The notes: generated by a model from the letters alone, not told the origin. Counted from the stretch's first letter, positions 7,381 to 16,047 are shown. The stretch is DNA of 32,225 nt from Halobacteriales archaeon QS_3_64_16 (GCA_003021705.1 PXRJ01000007.1:1-32225); one strand, 5' to 3'. Program-made: numbers and translations.

Positions 7381-9183
7381 ATGAACTTAGAGGATTACTG
7401 GGGGATCGGGCCCAAGACCCGCGAACGGCTCGAGGGAACGTTAGGAACCGAGCGCGCGATCGAAGCGATCGAGAGCGTCGACATCCCTGCCCTCACCGAG
7501 GCCGGGCTGGCCCGCGGGCGGGCGACACGTGTGCTCCGTCACGCCCACGGCGAGCGCGGAATGGACCTCCTCAGGACCCCCGATACCCGCCGCGTCTACA
7601 AGGACCTCATCGATCGGATCGCCGCCCACGCTCTCACCGAGGAGGCCGCCGATCGGATCAGAGTTCTCACTCCACTCGACTCGATCGAGGCCATGGACGC
7701 CCGGCTTGACGACGTGGCCCTCGCCCGCGAGAGCTGGGCCGCGATCGACGACTCGACTCGCGAGGCGGTGCTGGAGGCATTCGAGGAATACGACGCCGCG
7801 GGCGGCGGCGAACGCGCGGCCGTCGCAGCGGCGCTGTCCTTACGCGCGGCCGGCGTCGAGCGGGGCGCCTTCGAACCGCTCACCGATCTCGATCGCGAGA
7901 GGCTCGCGGCGGCCCGGGACGCGCTTCGCTATCTCGACGGCGAGGCGGTTCTGGAGGGAGCCGACAGCGACCTCGATGCCCTCCGTGAGCGCCGCGCGGC
8001 GACCGATCGCCTCGCCTCCGGTCGGACCGACGTGCTAAAGCGGATCGGAGCCGACGAACTTCGCACCACCGAGGAGCTCCGCGAGGCCTTCATCGAGTAC
8101 GCCACCGCCGAGACCGGCGCGTCGCCCGCGCGCGTCCGGGCCGCGACCCCCCAGGAGGCGACCGACGCCGCGGACTTCGTGAGTGGGGGGTTGCGGGCCC
8201 TCGGCACGGAGTTAGAGGAAGTTGTAGCCGAGCGCGAACACGAGGTGCGAGCCGACCTGGAGAACTCGATCGCCGACGCCCGCGGGGAAGTCGACGCCGC
8301 CGTCGAGACGGTCCGGGAGATCACGCTTACGCTCTCGCTGGCCCGCTTCGCGGCGGCCTACGATCTCATCCGACCGGAGTTCGTCGAGCGGGAATGCCTG
8401 GCGGTCGCCGGGGCACGGAACCTCGCGCTCGTCGCCGGTGGTAGTGACCCCCAACCGATCGCGTATGCGATCGGCGAGCATACCCTCGCCGACGCCGACA
8501 TCGATGCCGACGAGGACGGCGCTACCGCTGATACCGGTTCCGATACCGATCTCGACGTGCCCTCGGGCGACCGTGTGGCGGTGCTCACCGGTGCGAACAG
8601 CGGCGGGAAGACTACCTTACTCGAGACGCTCTGCCAGGTGGTCCTGCTCGCGGCGATGGGGCTCCCGGTCCCCGCCGAAAGAGCGCAACTCGGCCGGTTC
8701 GATTCGGTCGTCTTCCACCGCCGGCACGCGAGTTTCAACGCCGGCGTGCTCGAATCGACGCTGCGCACCGTCGTCCCACCGCTCACCGAGAGCGAGCGGA
8801 CGCTCATGCTCGTCGACGAGTTCGAGGCGATCACCGAACCCGGCAGCGCGGCGAACCTTCTTCATGGGTTGGTGGGCCTCTCGGTCGAGACGGGAGCGCT
8901 CGGGGTCTTCGTCACCCACCTCGCGGAGGACTTAGAACCGCTTCCCGACGCGGCCCGGACGGACGGCATCTTCGCCCAGGGACTCGACGAGGATCTGGCG
9001 CTCGACGTCGATTATCAACCGCGCTTCGGCGCCGTTGGCCGCTCGACCCCTGAGTTCATTGTTTCGCGGTTGGTCGCGAACGCCAGTGACCGAGGCGAGC
9101 GGGCCGGCTTTTCGGCGCTTGCCGACGCCGTGGGCCAGGAAGCCGTCCAGCGAACGCTCTCGGACGTCGAGTGGTCGGCCTGA
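7381..9183 (+). CDS. MutS-family ATPase with N-terminal helix-hairpin-helix
   Basis: A 600-aa protein. It begins with an HhH-like motif (YWGIGPKTRERLEGTLG, residues 6-22), then a second helical segment 'LARGRATRVLRHAHG'. A long, alpha-helical, very acidic middle (about 60-380) corresponds to the MutS core/lever region and includes coiled-coil-like stretches around residues 270-310. The C-terminal ATPase domain has Walker A TGANSGGKTT (403-412), Walker B LMLVDE (475-480), and downstream GVFVTHLAEDL with the expected His. The MutS mismatch-recognition domain (Phe-x-Glu) is absent, as in MutS2/MutS5-type proteins, so a role in recombination or branched-DNA handling is more likely than mismatch repair. 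It is monocistronic. A 33-residue Asp-rich insertion lies just before the Walker A strand. Confidence 0.82.
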   Translation: MNLEDYWGIGPKTRERLEGTLGTERAIEAIESVDIPALTEAGLARGRATRVLRHAHGERGMDLLRTPDTRRVYKDLIDRIAAHALTEEAADRIRVLTPLDSIEAMDARLDDVALARESWAAIDDSTREAVLEAFEEYDAAGGGERAAVAAALSLRAAGVERGAFEPLTDLDRERLAAARDALRYLDGEAVLEGADSDLDALRERRAATDRLASGRTDVLKRIGADELRTTEELREAFIEYATAETGASPARVRAATPQEATDAADFVSGGLRALGTELEEVVAEREHEVRADLENSIADARGEVDAAVETVREITLTLSLARFAAAYDLIRPEFVERECLAVAGARNLALVAGGSDPQPIAYAIGEHTLADADIDADEDGATADTGSDTDLDVPSGDRVAVLTGANSGGKTTLLETLCQVVLLAAMGLPVPAERAQLGRFDSVVFHRRHASFNAGVLESTLRTVVPPLTESERTLMLVDEFEAITEPGSAANLLHGLVGLSVETGALGVFVTHLAEDLEPLPDAARTDGIFAQGLDEDLALDVDYQPRFGAVGRSTPEFIVSRLVANASDRGERAGFSALADAVGQEAVQRTLSDVEWSA

Positions 9184-9244
9184 GAACGAACCGATCTCGG
9201 GTTCCTACTTTCCGAGTCGACCGCCGTCCAGGTACTCTTCGCTC

Positions 9245-9457
9245 TCAACCCGGCGCGGGGACGACCGTCAATCGAGCGCCCGTCTCGACACAGTTGGAAA
9301 ACACGGCGTCGTTCGGCAACACGTACTCGCGATCCTCGCCGCGGACGTGGAGGGGACTTTCCAGACAGTCGACCCGATCTTCGAGATCGGCGACCGAGCA
9401 CCGCGGCGTCACCTCGTAGGCGTCCCCATCGATGAGGACCGTGATCGTATCCTCCAT
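9245..9457 (-). CDS. Small protein, possible ubiquitin-like beta-grasp fold
   Basis: A 70-aa protein from the ATG at 9457. I do not recognise a named family. The pattern is two short strands (TITVLIDGDAYEVTP), a helix (SVADLEDRVDCL), then LHVRGEDREYVLPNDAVF and a final strand GARLTVVPAPG. This order and length recall ubiquitin-like beta-grasp proteins, which also end in a strand plus short tail, although there is no C-terminal GG. Three cysteines are present (about residues 20, 31, 55). Its 3' end faces the MutS-like gene 61 nt away. Acidic composition supports a real gene; the fold is inference. Confidence 0.65.
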   Translation of the reverse strand: MEDTITVLIDGDAYEVTPRCSVADLEDRVDCLESPLHVRGEDREYVLPNDAVFSNCVETGARLTVVPAPG

Positions 9458-9643
9458 GCTCTCCCGTCGAGCGCTACTACCCCGGTAGGGATAAAGACCC
9501 GCGACCTTACGCGCCGCATCGTCTGATCGAGGGTCGTTGAAGTGATGTAAAACGAGCTAAAACGAACGTAAGTGTACCTTTCCGAGCACGCTCTGCACTC
9601 CGAAGAATCACTATCGGGCTCCCGTCTAGCGTCCGAATAGCGC

Positions 9644-9787
9644 TCAGGTTTGTCGCACATACAGCAGCGAAATCCCGACTATCAGCAGGCCGATCCCCCA
9701 CCATAGCGAACTGCCTGGCAGGACCGCGAGCAGTAGCGTGACGATACCCGAGGTAGTGAGTGACCAGCCAGCGGTAGAGTTACTCAT
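9644..9787 (-). CDS. Small membrane protein with two transmembrane segments (47 aa)
   Basis: A short complete gene, ATG at 9787 and TGA at 9644. The product starts MSNSTAGWSLTTSGIV. Two hydrophobic segments, about residues 13-24 (SGIVTLLLAVLP) and 28-43 (LWWGIGLLIVGISLLY), are joined by a short Gly-Ser turn, and the protein ends VRQT. The hydrophobic pattern is clean and contains no run of arginines, which is how shadow frames look in this GC-rich genome. Function is unknown; small two-helix proteins of this kind are frequent and poorly annotated in haloarchaea. It is transcribed away from the restriction-like remnant that begins at 9937. Confidence 0.6.
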   Translation of the reverse strand: MSNSTAGWSLTTSGIVTLLLAVLPGSSLWWGIGLLIVGISLLYVRQT

Positions 9788-9936
9788 ACCGATAGTACTC
9801 GTTCCGGCCAGTTACGGGATAGACTTGCATTGTCCGGCTTTTTTCCTCGACCGCAGGCTGTGTGATCGTTTTCCCGTGACCGAAATCGAGGACGTTTCGA
9901 CGAACACTTATCACCACTCCGGAGGTGTTGTACCCG

Positions 9937-10353
9937 ATGGCTGATGTGTCGTGCTCGGAGCTTTATCGAGCACTGATCGCCGTCCACGAGGAGATCCGCG
10001 AGGAGGGCAGCGAGTTCGACTTCCGGTTTACCCTCGTCGATCACCTCTTCATCGACGCGCTGGGATGGTCGCGAACGGAGAGCGAGGGCCACGTCAATTT
10101 CGAGGACGAGCGCAAGGACGTCCTCTGCTACGACGATAGTGAGCCGCCGTTCCCGGCGATCGTCTGCGAGACGAAACGCCCGGCCCATGATCTCGATCTC
10201 GACGACGTGATCCTCCGCGAGGTTTACGACCTGAGCGACGAGGACGTGGCGGTAGTAGAGGAGTTCTTGGACGTCTGGTACTCAGGTCCTGGGTTCGCGC
10301 TCGCCCGAGCGGAGCGCGGTCGTCCTGGTCGTCGTATTGTCTGCCCCGAGTGA
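9937..10353 (+). pseudogene. Restriction-modification (type IIG/Eco57I-like) remnant with internal deletion
   Basis: The open frame is 138 aa from the ATG at 9937 (GGAGGT at 9921-9926 lies 10 nt upstream; an in-frame GTG at 9925 is less likely). Residues 1-90 look like the N-terminus of a large type IIG or Eco57I-like enzyme: FRFTLVDHLFIDALGW, then 'KDVLCYDD' and AIVCETKRP, a nuclease-like D...E-x-K pattern. Directly after, LREVYDLSDEDVAVVEEFL resembles the extreme C-terminus of such enzymes. The methyltransferase and specificity domains of several hundred residues are missing, so an in-frame deletion probably fused the two ends near 10205. The final 25 residues are low-complexity and unrelated. 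It may still be expressed, but full activity is not possible. Confidence 0.6.
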
Positions 10354-10416
10354 TGGGAACCGACGATTGACTCGGGGTCCGGCGGTTTTTTTCGATGTCG
10401 GTGTCGATCTCACGGT

Positions 10417-11448
10417 ATGAGGCCGCGCCTCGAACGAGCCAGCACCGTTATCAGAGCGCTCGTCCACGAACTCAGGGCGGAGAACGTCACGTTCATGGCC
10501 GGTAGCATCGCCTACCACGCCTTTCTCTCGATGCTGCCGTTATTACTCTTGGCGCTTGCGATCATCTCGATCGTCGGCGATCGAACCCTCCAGTCCGCCT
10601 TCATCGCCTTCGTCGGAGCGGTACTCGCCCCAGGGACGGGAAACGCCCTGATCCGGGAACTCAGAGCGGCCGACGTATCGACGGGTGTCTCGCTGCTCGG
10701 GGCGGTTGTGCTGCTCTGGGGGGCGTTGCGTATCTTCCGCGGGCTCGATACGGCGTTTTCGGACATCTACGAGACGGGCGCGAGGAACTCGGTTGCGGAT
10801 CAGTTCGCTGACGGGATCACCGTTCTCCTCAGCCTCGGGCTGGCGATCGCTGTGGCGTGGATTCTCAGCACGCTCGTCCCGAACGCCGGGAGTTCGCCGC
10901 TCGTCTGGGTCGGACATCGACTCGCGCTCGTCGTCGTGCTGGCGGTCGCGCTCTTTCCGATGTACTACGTCTTTCCGGACGCGAACGTGACTATCCGGGA
11001 GGTCCTCCCCGGCGTTCTCGCCGCCGCGGCCGGGCTGATGGTCTTCGAGTCGCTCTTTCGGCTCTACATCGGGTTCAGATCCCCCGGCGGCGGGACCGTC
11101 ATCGCTGGCGTGATCGTCCTGCTGACCTGGCTGTATCTCAGTGCGCTCGTTCTCCTGCTCGGTGCGGTCCTCAACGCCGTGCTCTCGAATCGCAGCCGAG
11201 ACGTGGATATCGACCCAGTTGTCGGCGGCATCGATACCGACCGAGAGGACCTGACCGCCACCGTCCGGGAGATCGAAACCGCGCTGCACGGCGCGGAGGG
11301 GGTGATCATCACCAGCGGCGATACGGAAGCCCGTCTCCCGCCGCCGCGACACGTCCACGTCGATGCCGAAGGGGCGGCGCTCGCGCGCGAGGAGCGGACG
11401 ATTGGGCTAGAGTTGCGCTGGGCGCCGCGGGAATCGACGGAGACGTAG
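10417..11448 (+). CDS. YihY/BrkB family membrane protein
   Basis: A 343-aa inner membrane protein of the YihY/UPF0761 family, formerly mislabelled ribonuclease BN. The hallmark first segment AGSIAYHAFLSMLPLLLLAL (about residues 28-47) is followed by LGAVVLLWGALRIFRGLD, then 'ITVLLSLGLAIAVAWILS', LALVVVLAVALFPMYYVFP and VLPGVLAAAAGLMVFESLF, and GVIVLLTWLYLSALVLLLGA; about six transmembrane helices. A soluble C-terminal tail of about 85 residues follows, with a predicted beta-rich end (GLELRWAPR). Function is uncertain; virulence, transport and envelope roles have been proposed. Start ATG at 10417 is 63 nt after the restriction-like remnant. It is the last protein gene before the tRNA. Confidence 0.88.
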   Translation: MRPRLERASTVIRALVHELRAENVTFMAGSIAYHAFLSMLPLLLLALAIISIVGDRTLQSAFIAFVGAVLAPGTGNALIRELRAADVSTGVSLLGAVVLLWGALRIFRGLDTAFSDIYETGARNSVADQFADGITVLLSLGLAIAVAWILSTLVPNAGSSPLVWVGHRLALVVVLAVALFPMYYVFPDANVTIREVLPGVLAAAAGLMVFESLFRLYIGFRSPGGGTVIAGVIVLLTWLYLSALVLLLGAVLNAVLSNRSRDVDIDPVVGGIDTDREDLTATVREIETALHGAEGVIITSGDTEARLPPPRHVHVDAEGAALAREERTIGLELRWAPRESTET

Positions 11449-11642
11449 GTCGTGCTGGCGAAGCTTCTCGGAGAGCTATTTCATTACTCGATCGTCGATT
11501 GTGGCCTCGACCGCGGTTCGAATCTCAGAAACCGTACGGCTACGTCGGGTTTCCTAACTGAAACCCGCTTCGTGGATTATCCGAACCGTGTTCAAATCTC
11601 GTAGCGAGCCACAGAGGCCCCACGACAGAAGTAGGACTGTCA

Positions 11643-11713
11643 TGCGCTGGCTGGGATTTGAACCCAGGTTGTGACCATGGCAAGGTCACGTGATACCACT
11701 ACACTACCAGCGC
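11643..11713 (-). tRNA. tRNA-Gly (GCC)
   Basis: Read on the minus strand, the acceptor stem is GCGCTGG (11713-11707) pairing with CCAGCGC (11650-11644), with discriminator A at 11643. The anticodon stem TGACC/GGTCA encloses the loop TTGCCAT with anticodon GCC at 11681-11679. The T arm has GGGTTCAAATCCC and the D arm contains GTAGTGG. Length is 71 nt, no intron, and no encoded CCA. Confidence 0.97.
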
Positions 11714-11741
11714 CCTATGTTACAGGGTAGCCACCGAGACG

Positions 11742-11749
11742 GATAAAAA
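11742..11749 (-). promoter_or_regulatory. TATA box of tRNA-Gly
   Basis: TTTTTATC on the minus strand lies 29-36 nt upstream of the mature tRNA 5' end, in the usual position for an archaeal TATA element, with a purine-rich BRE-like GGAAC segment just upstream. Assigned from motif and spacing only. Confidence 0.55.
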
Positions 11750-11932
11750 CGTTCCGAAGCCGACGACTGCCCGGTAGCTTCTAGCGCGTCGATGTCTCGC
11801 ACGCCGAACTAGGATAGGCGGGGCGCAGACGGCCTGTAAGCCTCCTGAGGGCGCCAGTGAAACGCTGCCCTTTTACGGTTGGCTTCGGTACGACAGTCAC
11901 AGTCTCGTGGCCACGCGGGATAGCGAGGGAAC

Positions 11933-12841
11933 ATGACACTGACCGTCTGTATCCCCTCGTCGGTGGTCCGGGAGACCTCGAGCAAACGCGAGGCGACCGG
12001 GAAGCTGGGTCGTATCGCTCGCGCCGCCGTCGTCTTCCGGGCCGATCGCCTGGTCGTCTTCCCCGATCGCGGGGGCGAGGACCGATGGGGCGAAGAGTTC
12101 GTCGCTACGGTACTCGAGTACGCCGCGACGCCCCCCTACCTCCGACAGGTGGTCTGGGGCAAACGATCGGAACTCGAGGCCGTCGGCGTCCTCCCCCCGC
12201 TTCGCGTGGCCGGGACCGGCTCCGGATCGGAGAATTCGGAGTCGTCGAGAGAAGGAATCGTGACCGAGGTCGGCTCTGATGGGCGCGTTCGGGTCAATTG
12301 CGGACTGCAACACCCGATCTCCCTCGTGGTGCCTCCCGATATGGGGGTGAGCGAGGGAGAGCGCGTGACCGTCAGGCTCTCTTCGCGAGAACCGGTCCGC
12401 GCGCGCATCGTCGCGGAGCCCCCACCGGGCTTTGCAGTGCGTCGCGCGGATCTGGCATCGACGCTCGAAGCGCCCGACGCCGGGCTCCGTATCGGAACGT
12501 CCCGGCACGGCGCGGCACTGAGCGTCGCGCGACTCGGCCCGCTCACGGAGCGTATCGCAGCCGACGGAGCCACCGTCGCCTTCGGCGCTCCCGAGCGCGG
12601 CCTGCCCGCAATCCTCGGCCTCCCGCCGGAGACGATCGCCGAGAACGCCGTCGGCGAGACCGGGGCTGTGGGCGAAGCGGAACTCGCCGACACCGCGGAC
12701 GAGTGCGATCGATCCGACAGGCCCGGCGACCAACCGGGCGGGTTCGATCGCTGGCTCGATTCGATGCCGAACCAAGGCACGGCGACCGTGCGAACGGAAG
12801 AGGCGCTGTTCGCCACGCTCGCCTGTTGCAACCTGAGGTGA
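11933..12841 (+). CDS. SPOUT-fold RNA methyltransferase (COG2106 family)
   Basis: A 302-aa protein starting MTLTVCIPSSVVRETSSKRE. It is the archaeal putative RNA uridine-N3 or related SPOUT methyltransferase that normally precedes rpl3 in euryarchaea. Supporting segments are ATGKLGRIARAAVVFRADRL near residue 22, TPPYLRQVVWG (about 66-76), an OB-fold-like insert with VTEVGSDGRVRVNCGLQHPI (about 109-128), and the SAM-knot-like 'VAFGAPERGLPAILGL' (about 217-232). It probably methylates rRNA, consistent with its place 7 nt ahead of uL3 as the first gene of the ribosomal block. A TTTTAC element at 11871-11876 could be part of the operon promoter. The C-terminal half has an acidic insertion rich in Glu/Asp/Ala (about 238-262). 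The target base is not known here. Confidence 0.85.
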   Translation: MTLTVCIPSSVVRETSSKREATGKLGRIARAAVVFRADRLVVFPDRGGEDRWGEEFVATVLEYAATPPYLRQVVWGKRSELEAVGVLPPLRVAGTGSGSENSESSREGIVTEVGSDGRVRVNCGLQHPISLVVPPDMGVSEGERVTVRLSSREPVRARIVAEPPPGFAVRRADLASTLEAPDAGLRIGTSRHGAALSVARLGPLTERIAADGATVAFGAPERGLPAILGLPPETIAENAVGETGAVGEAELADTADECDRSDRPGDQPGGFDRWLDSMPNQGTATVRTEEALFATLACCNLR

Positions 12842-12848
12842 ACACGAC

Positions 12849-13868
12849 ATGCCACAACCCGAACGACCACGCAAAGGCTCGCTGGGCTACGGTCCCAGGA
12901 CGCGTGCCACCAGCGAGGTGCCACGCTTTAACTCCTGGCCCGATGACGACGGACAGCCCGGGCTCCAGGGGTTCGCGGGGTACAAAGCCGGCATGACACA
13001 GATCGTCATGCTCAACGACCAGTCCGACTCGCCGCGCGAGGGCACCGAAGAGACCGTGCCCGTCACGGTGGTCGAGACCCCGCCGATGCGCGCCGTTGCC
13101 CTGCGAGCCTACGAACAGACGCCGTATGGAACCCGCCCGATTACCGAGGTCTGGGCCTCGGAGTTCGACGACGACCTCGGGCGGGTCCTCTCGCTCCCAC
13201 AAAATGGCGCGGATCGCACCGACGACCTCGAAGCCGCTCTCGATGAGGGCCGGGTCGCGGACGTGCGCGCGATCACCCATACGGTGCCGAGCGCTGTTTC
13301 AGGAGTGCCCAAGAAGCGCCCGGACGTCATGGAGACCCGGATCGGCGGCGGCGATATAGACGACCGGGTCGACACCGGGCTCTCGTTACTGGAAGACAGC
13401 CACTCGATGAACGACACCTTCCGGCCCGGCGAGTACGTAGATACCGCCGGTGTCACGAAGGGCAAGGGCACCCAGGGCCCCGTCAAGCGCTGGGGCGTCC
13501 AGAAGCGGAAGGGCAAGCACCTCCGGCAGGGCTACCGGCGACGGATCGGCAACCTCGGTCCGTGGCATCCCTCCCGGGTGCGCTCGACGGTGCCCCAGCA
13601 GGGTCAAACGGGGTATCACCAGCGCACGGAGCTCAACAAGCGCCTGCTCGCCCTCGGCGAGGGCGACGAACCGACCGTCGATGGCGGTTTCGTCGGCTAC
13701 GGGGAGGTCGACGGTCCCTACGCGCTCATCAAGGGGTCGCTTCCCGGGCCGGACAAGCGAGTGCTTCGCTTCCGGCCGGCGATCCGGCCGAACGACCAAC
13801 CGCGCCTCGATCCCGAGGTACGCCACATTTCGACCGAGTCCAACCAGGGCTCGGGGGCAGGATCATGA
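12849..13868 (+). CDS. rpl3: 50S ribosomal protein uL3
   Basis: A 339-aa protein close to the haloarchaeal norm (about 338). It begins MPQPERPRKGSLGYGPRTRA and contains the conserved GFAGYKAGMT (42-51), 'TKGKGTQGPVKRWGVQ', and the loop reaching the peptidyl-transferase region. It binds 23S rRNA domains and nucleates large-subunit assembly. Starts 7 nt after the methyltransferase; its TGA overlaps the uL4 ATG (ATGA, 4 nt). Acidic surface replacements fit a salt-in halophile. Confidence 0.98.
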   Translation: MPQPERPRKGSLGYGPRTRATSEVPRFNSWPDDDGQPGLQGFAGYKAGMTQIVMLNDQSDSPREGTEETVPVTVVETPPMRAVALRAYEQTPYGTRPITEVWASEFDDDLGRVLSLPQNGADRTDDLEAALDEGRVADVRAITHTVPSAVSGVPKKRPDVMETRIGGGDIDDRVDTGLSLLEDSHSMNDTFRPGEYVDTAGVTKGKGTQGPVKRWGVQKRKGKHLRQGYRRRIGNLGPWHPSRVRSTVPQQGQTGYHQRTELNKRLLALGEGDEPTVDGGFVGYGEVDGPYALIKGSLPGPDKRVLRFRPAIRPNDQPRLDPEVRHISTESNQGSGAGS

Positions 13869-14614
13869 ATACGACTATCAAGAACCTCGACGGCACTGAC
13901 GGGGCGGATCTCGAGCTACCCGAGGTCTTCGAGACGACTCACCGGCCCGATCTGATCAACCGCGCGGTCGATGTCGCTCGGGCGAATCGCGCCCAGGACT
14001 ACGGGAGCGACGATCTCTCAGGCATGCGAACGCCCGCCGAATCCTTCGGTAGCGGTCGCGGGATGGCCCATGTCCCCCGGCAGAACGGTCAGGGACGCCG
14101 TGTCCCACAAACCGTTGGCGGCCGTCGGGCCCATCCCCCGAAAGCCGACAAAGACCGCTCGAAGGACATGAACGCGAAAGAACGGCGACTAGCCACCAGA
14201 AGCGCACTCGCCGCGACCGCCGACCTCGAGATCGTCGCCGAGCGCGGCCACGACTTCGCGGAGGACATCGACCTTCCGTTAGTGGTCAGCGACGAGTTCG
14301 AAGAGCTCGTCAAGACCCAGGACGTCGCGGAGCTGTTAGAGGAACTGGGCGTCGCGGCGGACATCGAACGTGCGGACTCCCGTACTGTGCGTGCCGGTCG
14401 GGGGACGACGCGCGGTCGCAAGTACAAGCGGCCGAAATCGATCCTGTTCGTCACGAGCGAGGAGCCCTCGAAGGCCGCTCGCAATCTCGCGGGTGCGGAC
14501 GTCGCGACCGCTCGCGAGGTCAACGCCGAGGACTTAGCGCCCGGCGGACAGTCCGGTCGATTGACGATCTGGACCGAAAGTGCGATCTCGGAGGTGAGCG
14601 ACCGATGGCAGTGA
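13865..14614 (+). CDS. rpl4: 50S ribosomal protein uL4
   Basis: A 249-aa protein (haloarchaeal norm about 246). The start is the ATG at 13865 inside the ATGA overlap with uL3; the frame is open further upstream only as a shadow of rpl3. The flexible exit-tunnel loop is visible: SGRGMAHVPRQNGQGRRVPQ then 'TVGGRRAHPP'. uL4 also contains the 'KYKRPKSILFVTSEEPS' segment of the rRNA-binding core. The 3' end overlaps uL23 by 10 nt, so the two are probably translationally coupled. In bacteria L4 represses its own operon; whether this happens here is not shown. Confidence 0.98.
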   Translation: MNTTIKNLDGTDGADLELPEVFETTHRPDLINRAVDVARANRAQDYGSDDLSGMRTPAESFGSGRGMAHVPRQNGQGRRVPQTVGGRRAHPPKADKDRSKDMNAKERRLATRSALAATADLEIVAERGHDFAEDIDLPLVVSDEFEELVKTQDVAELLEELGVAADIERADSRTVRAGRGTTRGRKYKRPKSILFVTSEEPSKAARNLAGADVATAREVNAEDLAPGGQSGRLTIWTESAISEVSDRWQ

Positions 14615-14856
14615 TCGAACACCCACACGTAACGGAGAAAGCGATGAACGACATGGACTTCGACAACAAGCTCCAGTTCATCGTCGACACTGAGGCAGCG
14701 AAACCCGAGATCGAATCGGAGATCGAGGAGCGTTTCGACACCCAGGTAACAAACGTGAACACCATGATAACCATGCGAGGACAGAAGAAAGCGATCGTGA
14801 CCTTCGGCGAGGAGGACGACGCACAGGACATCGCTTCCCGGATCGGGGTGTTCTGA
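14605..14856 (+). CDS. rpl23: 50S ribosomal protein uL23
   Basis: An 83-aa protein, the normal archaeal length. It begins MAVIEHPHVTEKAMNDMD, with the conserved 'hPhvTEKam' start, then NKLQFIVDTEAAKPEI, the internal loop VTNVNTMITMRGQKKAIVTF, and ends DIASRIGVF. It sits near the polypeptide exit and is a docking site for SRP and translocon. It overlaps uL4 by 10 nt and ends 1 nt before uL2. Confidence 0.98.
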   Translation: MAVIEHPHVTEKAMNDMDFDNKLQFIVDTEAAKPEIESEIEERFDTQVTNVNTMITMRGQKKAIVTFGEEDDAQDIASRIGVF

Positions 14857-14857
14857 G

Positions 14858-15574
14858 ATGGGCCGACGCATCCAGGGCCAACGGCGCGGCCGCGGCACGC
14901 CGACGTTCCGAGCGCCCTCCCACCGGTACAAGACCGACCTCGGGCACCGATCGGCTCCCGAGAAAGACGTCGTCTCCGGGGAGGTCGTCGATCTCGAGCA
15001 CGACCCGGCACGGAGCGCTCCCGTCGCTGCCGTCGAGTTCGAAGACGACGATCAGCGACTCGTTCTCGCGCCCGAAGGGGTTCGGGTCGGCGAGGAGATC
15101 CAGCTCGGGGTTTCGGCGGAGATCAAACCGGGCAACACCCTGCCACTGGCGGAGATTCCCGAGGGGATTCCCGTCTGTAATATCGAGCGCCAGCCCGGCG
15201 ACGGCGGGAAGTTCGCCCGCGCGTCGGGGACGAGCGCCCGGCTGGTCACTCACGACCGGCGGGTCACCGTCGTCGAGCTTCCGAGCGGCGAGAGCAAACG
15301 CCTGAGCCCGCAGTGCCGGGCGACGATCGGCGTCGTGGCCGGCGGCGGCCGAACGGAGAAACCGTTCGTGAAAGCCGGCAACAAGTATCATAAGATGAAC
15401 GCACGCGGGACGAAGTATCCCCGGGTTCGGGGCGTGGCGATGAACGCCGTCGATCACCCTCATGGGGGTGGCGGCCGCCAGCATCCCGGCCGGCCCGGCA
15501 GCGTCTCGCGGGACACACCGCCCGGCCGGAAGGTCGGCGACATCGCTTCCCGCAGAACGGGGCGTGGTAAATAA
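14858..15574 (+). CDS. rpl2: 50S ribosomal protein uL2
   Basis: A 238-aa protein (haloarchaeal norm about 240). It begins [20 protein letters not shown] and has the conserved C-terminal signature [14 protein letters not shown] (about residues 193-206) with the His implicated in peptidyl transfer, followed by '[19 protein letters not shown]'. It is essential for subunit joining and the catalytic centre. Its TAA shares one base with the uS19 ATG (TAATG). Confidence 0.98.
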   Translation: MGRRIQGQRRGRGTPTFRAPSHRYKTDLGHRSAPEKDVVSGEVVDLEHDPARSAPVAAVEFEDDDQRLVLAPEGVRVGEEIQLGVSAEIKPGNTLPLAEIPEGIPVCNIERQPGDGGKFARASGTSARLVTHDRRVTVVELPSGESKRLSPQCRATIGVVAGGGRTEKPFVKAGNKYHKMNARGTKYPRVRGVAMNAVDHPHGGGGRQHPGRPGSVSRDTPPGRKVGDIASRRTGRGK

Positions 15575-15996
15575 TGAGTTCGGACTACAGAACCGGCCGT
15601 GAGGGTGAGTTCACCTACCACGGCCACACGTTAGAGGACCTACAGGGAATGGAACGCGAGGATCTGATCGAGCTACTGCCGGCTCGCCAGCGCCGGACCC
15701 TAGAACGGGGCCTCTCGACCTACCAGGAGAAGCTCATCTCGAAGGCGAGCGAGCGCGGCGAGGACGAATCGGCTAACGACCCGATCAGGACTCATCTGCG
15801 GGACATGCCGATCCTCCCCGAGTTCGTCGGGAAGACCTTCGCGGTTCACAATGGCCAGAGCTTCGAGCGCGTCCGGATCCAACCGGAGATGATCGGTCAC
15901 TACCTGGGGGAGTTCCAGCTCACTCGGGGTCAGGTCGAACACGGCCAGGCCGGCATCGGCGCGACCCGCTCCTCGAAGTTCGTGCCGCTCAAATGA
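15574..15996 (+). CDS. rps19: 30S ribosomal protein uS19
   Basis: A 140-aa protein, the usual archaeal length. It carries an N-terminal segment [20 protein letters not shown], '[15 protein letters not shown]', then the uS19 core: [48 protein letters not shown]. It binds 16S rRNA in the head with uS13. After it comes a 51-nt gap before uL22, the largest break in the front half of the block. Confidence 0.98.
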   Translation: MSSDYRTGREGEFTYHGHTLEDLQGMEREDLIELLPARQRRTLERGLSTYQEKLISKASERGEDESANDPIRTHLRDMPILPEFVGKTFAVHNGQSFERVRIQPEMIGHYLGEFQLTRGQVEHGQAGIGATRSSKFVPLK

Positions 15997-16047
15997 TCAT
16001 GATCGCTACAACTATCGACACACCGACACGAATCCAGTACACTCATC

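Noticed and set aside
9548..9565. Short tandem TAAAACGA repeat (two copies, 10-nt period)
   Set aside because: Only two short copies in an AT-rich promoter stretch; could be chance.
11512..11600. Two T-loop-like strings (GGTTCGAATC, GTTCAAATC) on the plus strand, considered as tRNA pieces or attachment sites
   Set aside because: Neither has flanking bases that pair into a T stem or an acceptor stem, and no second copy of the tRNA-Gly 3' end is present.
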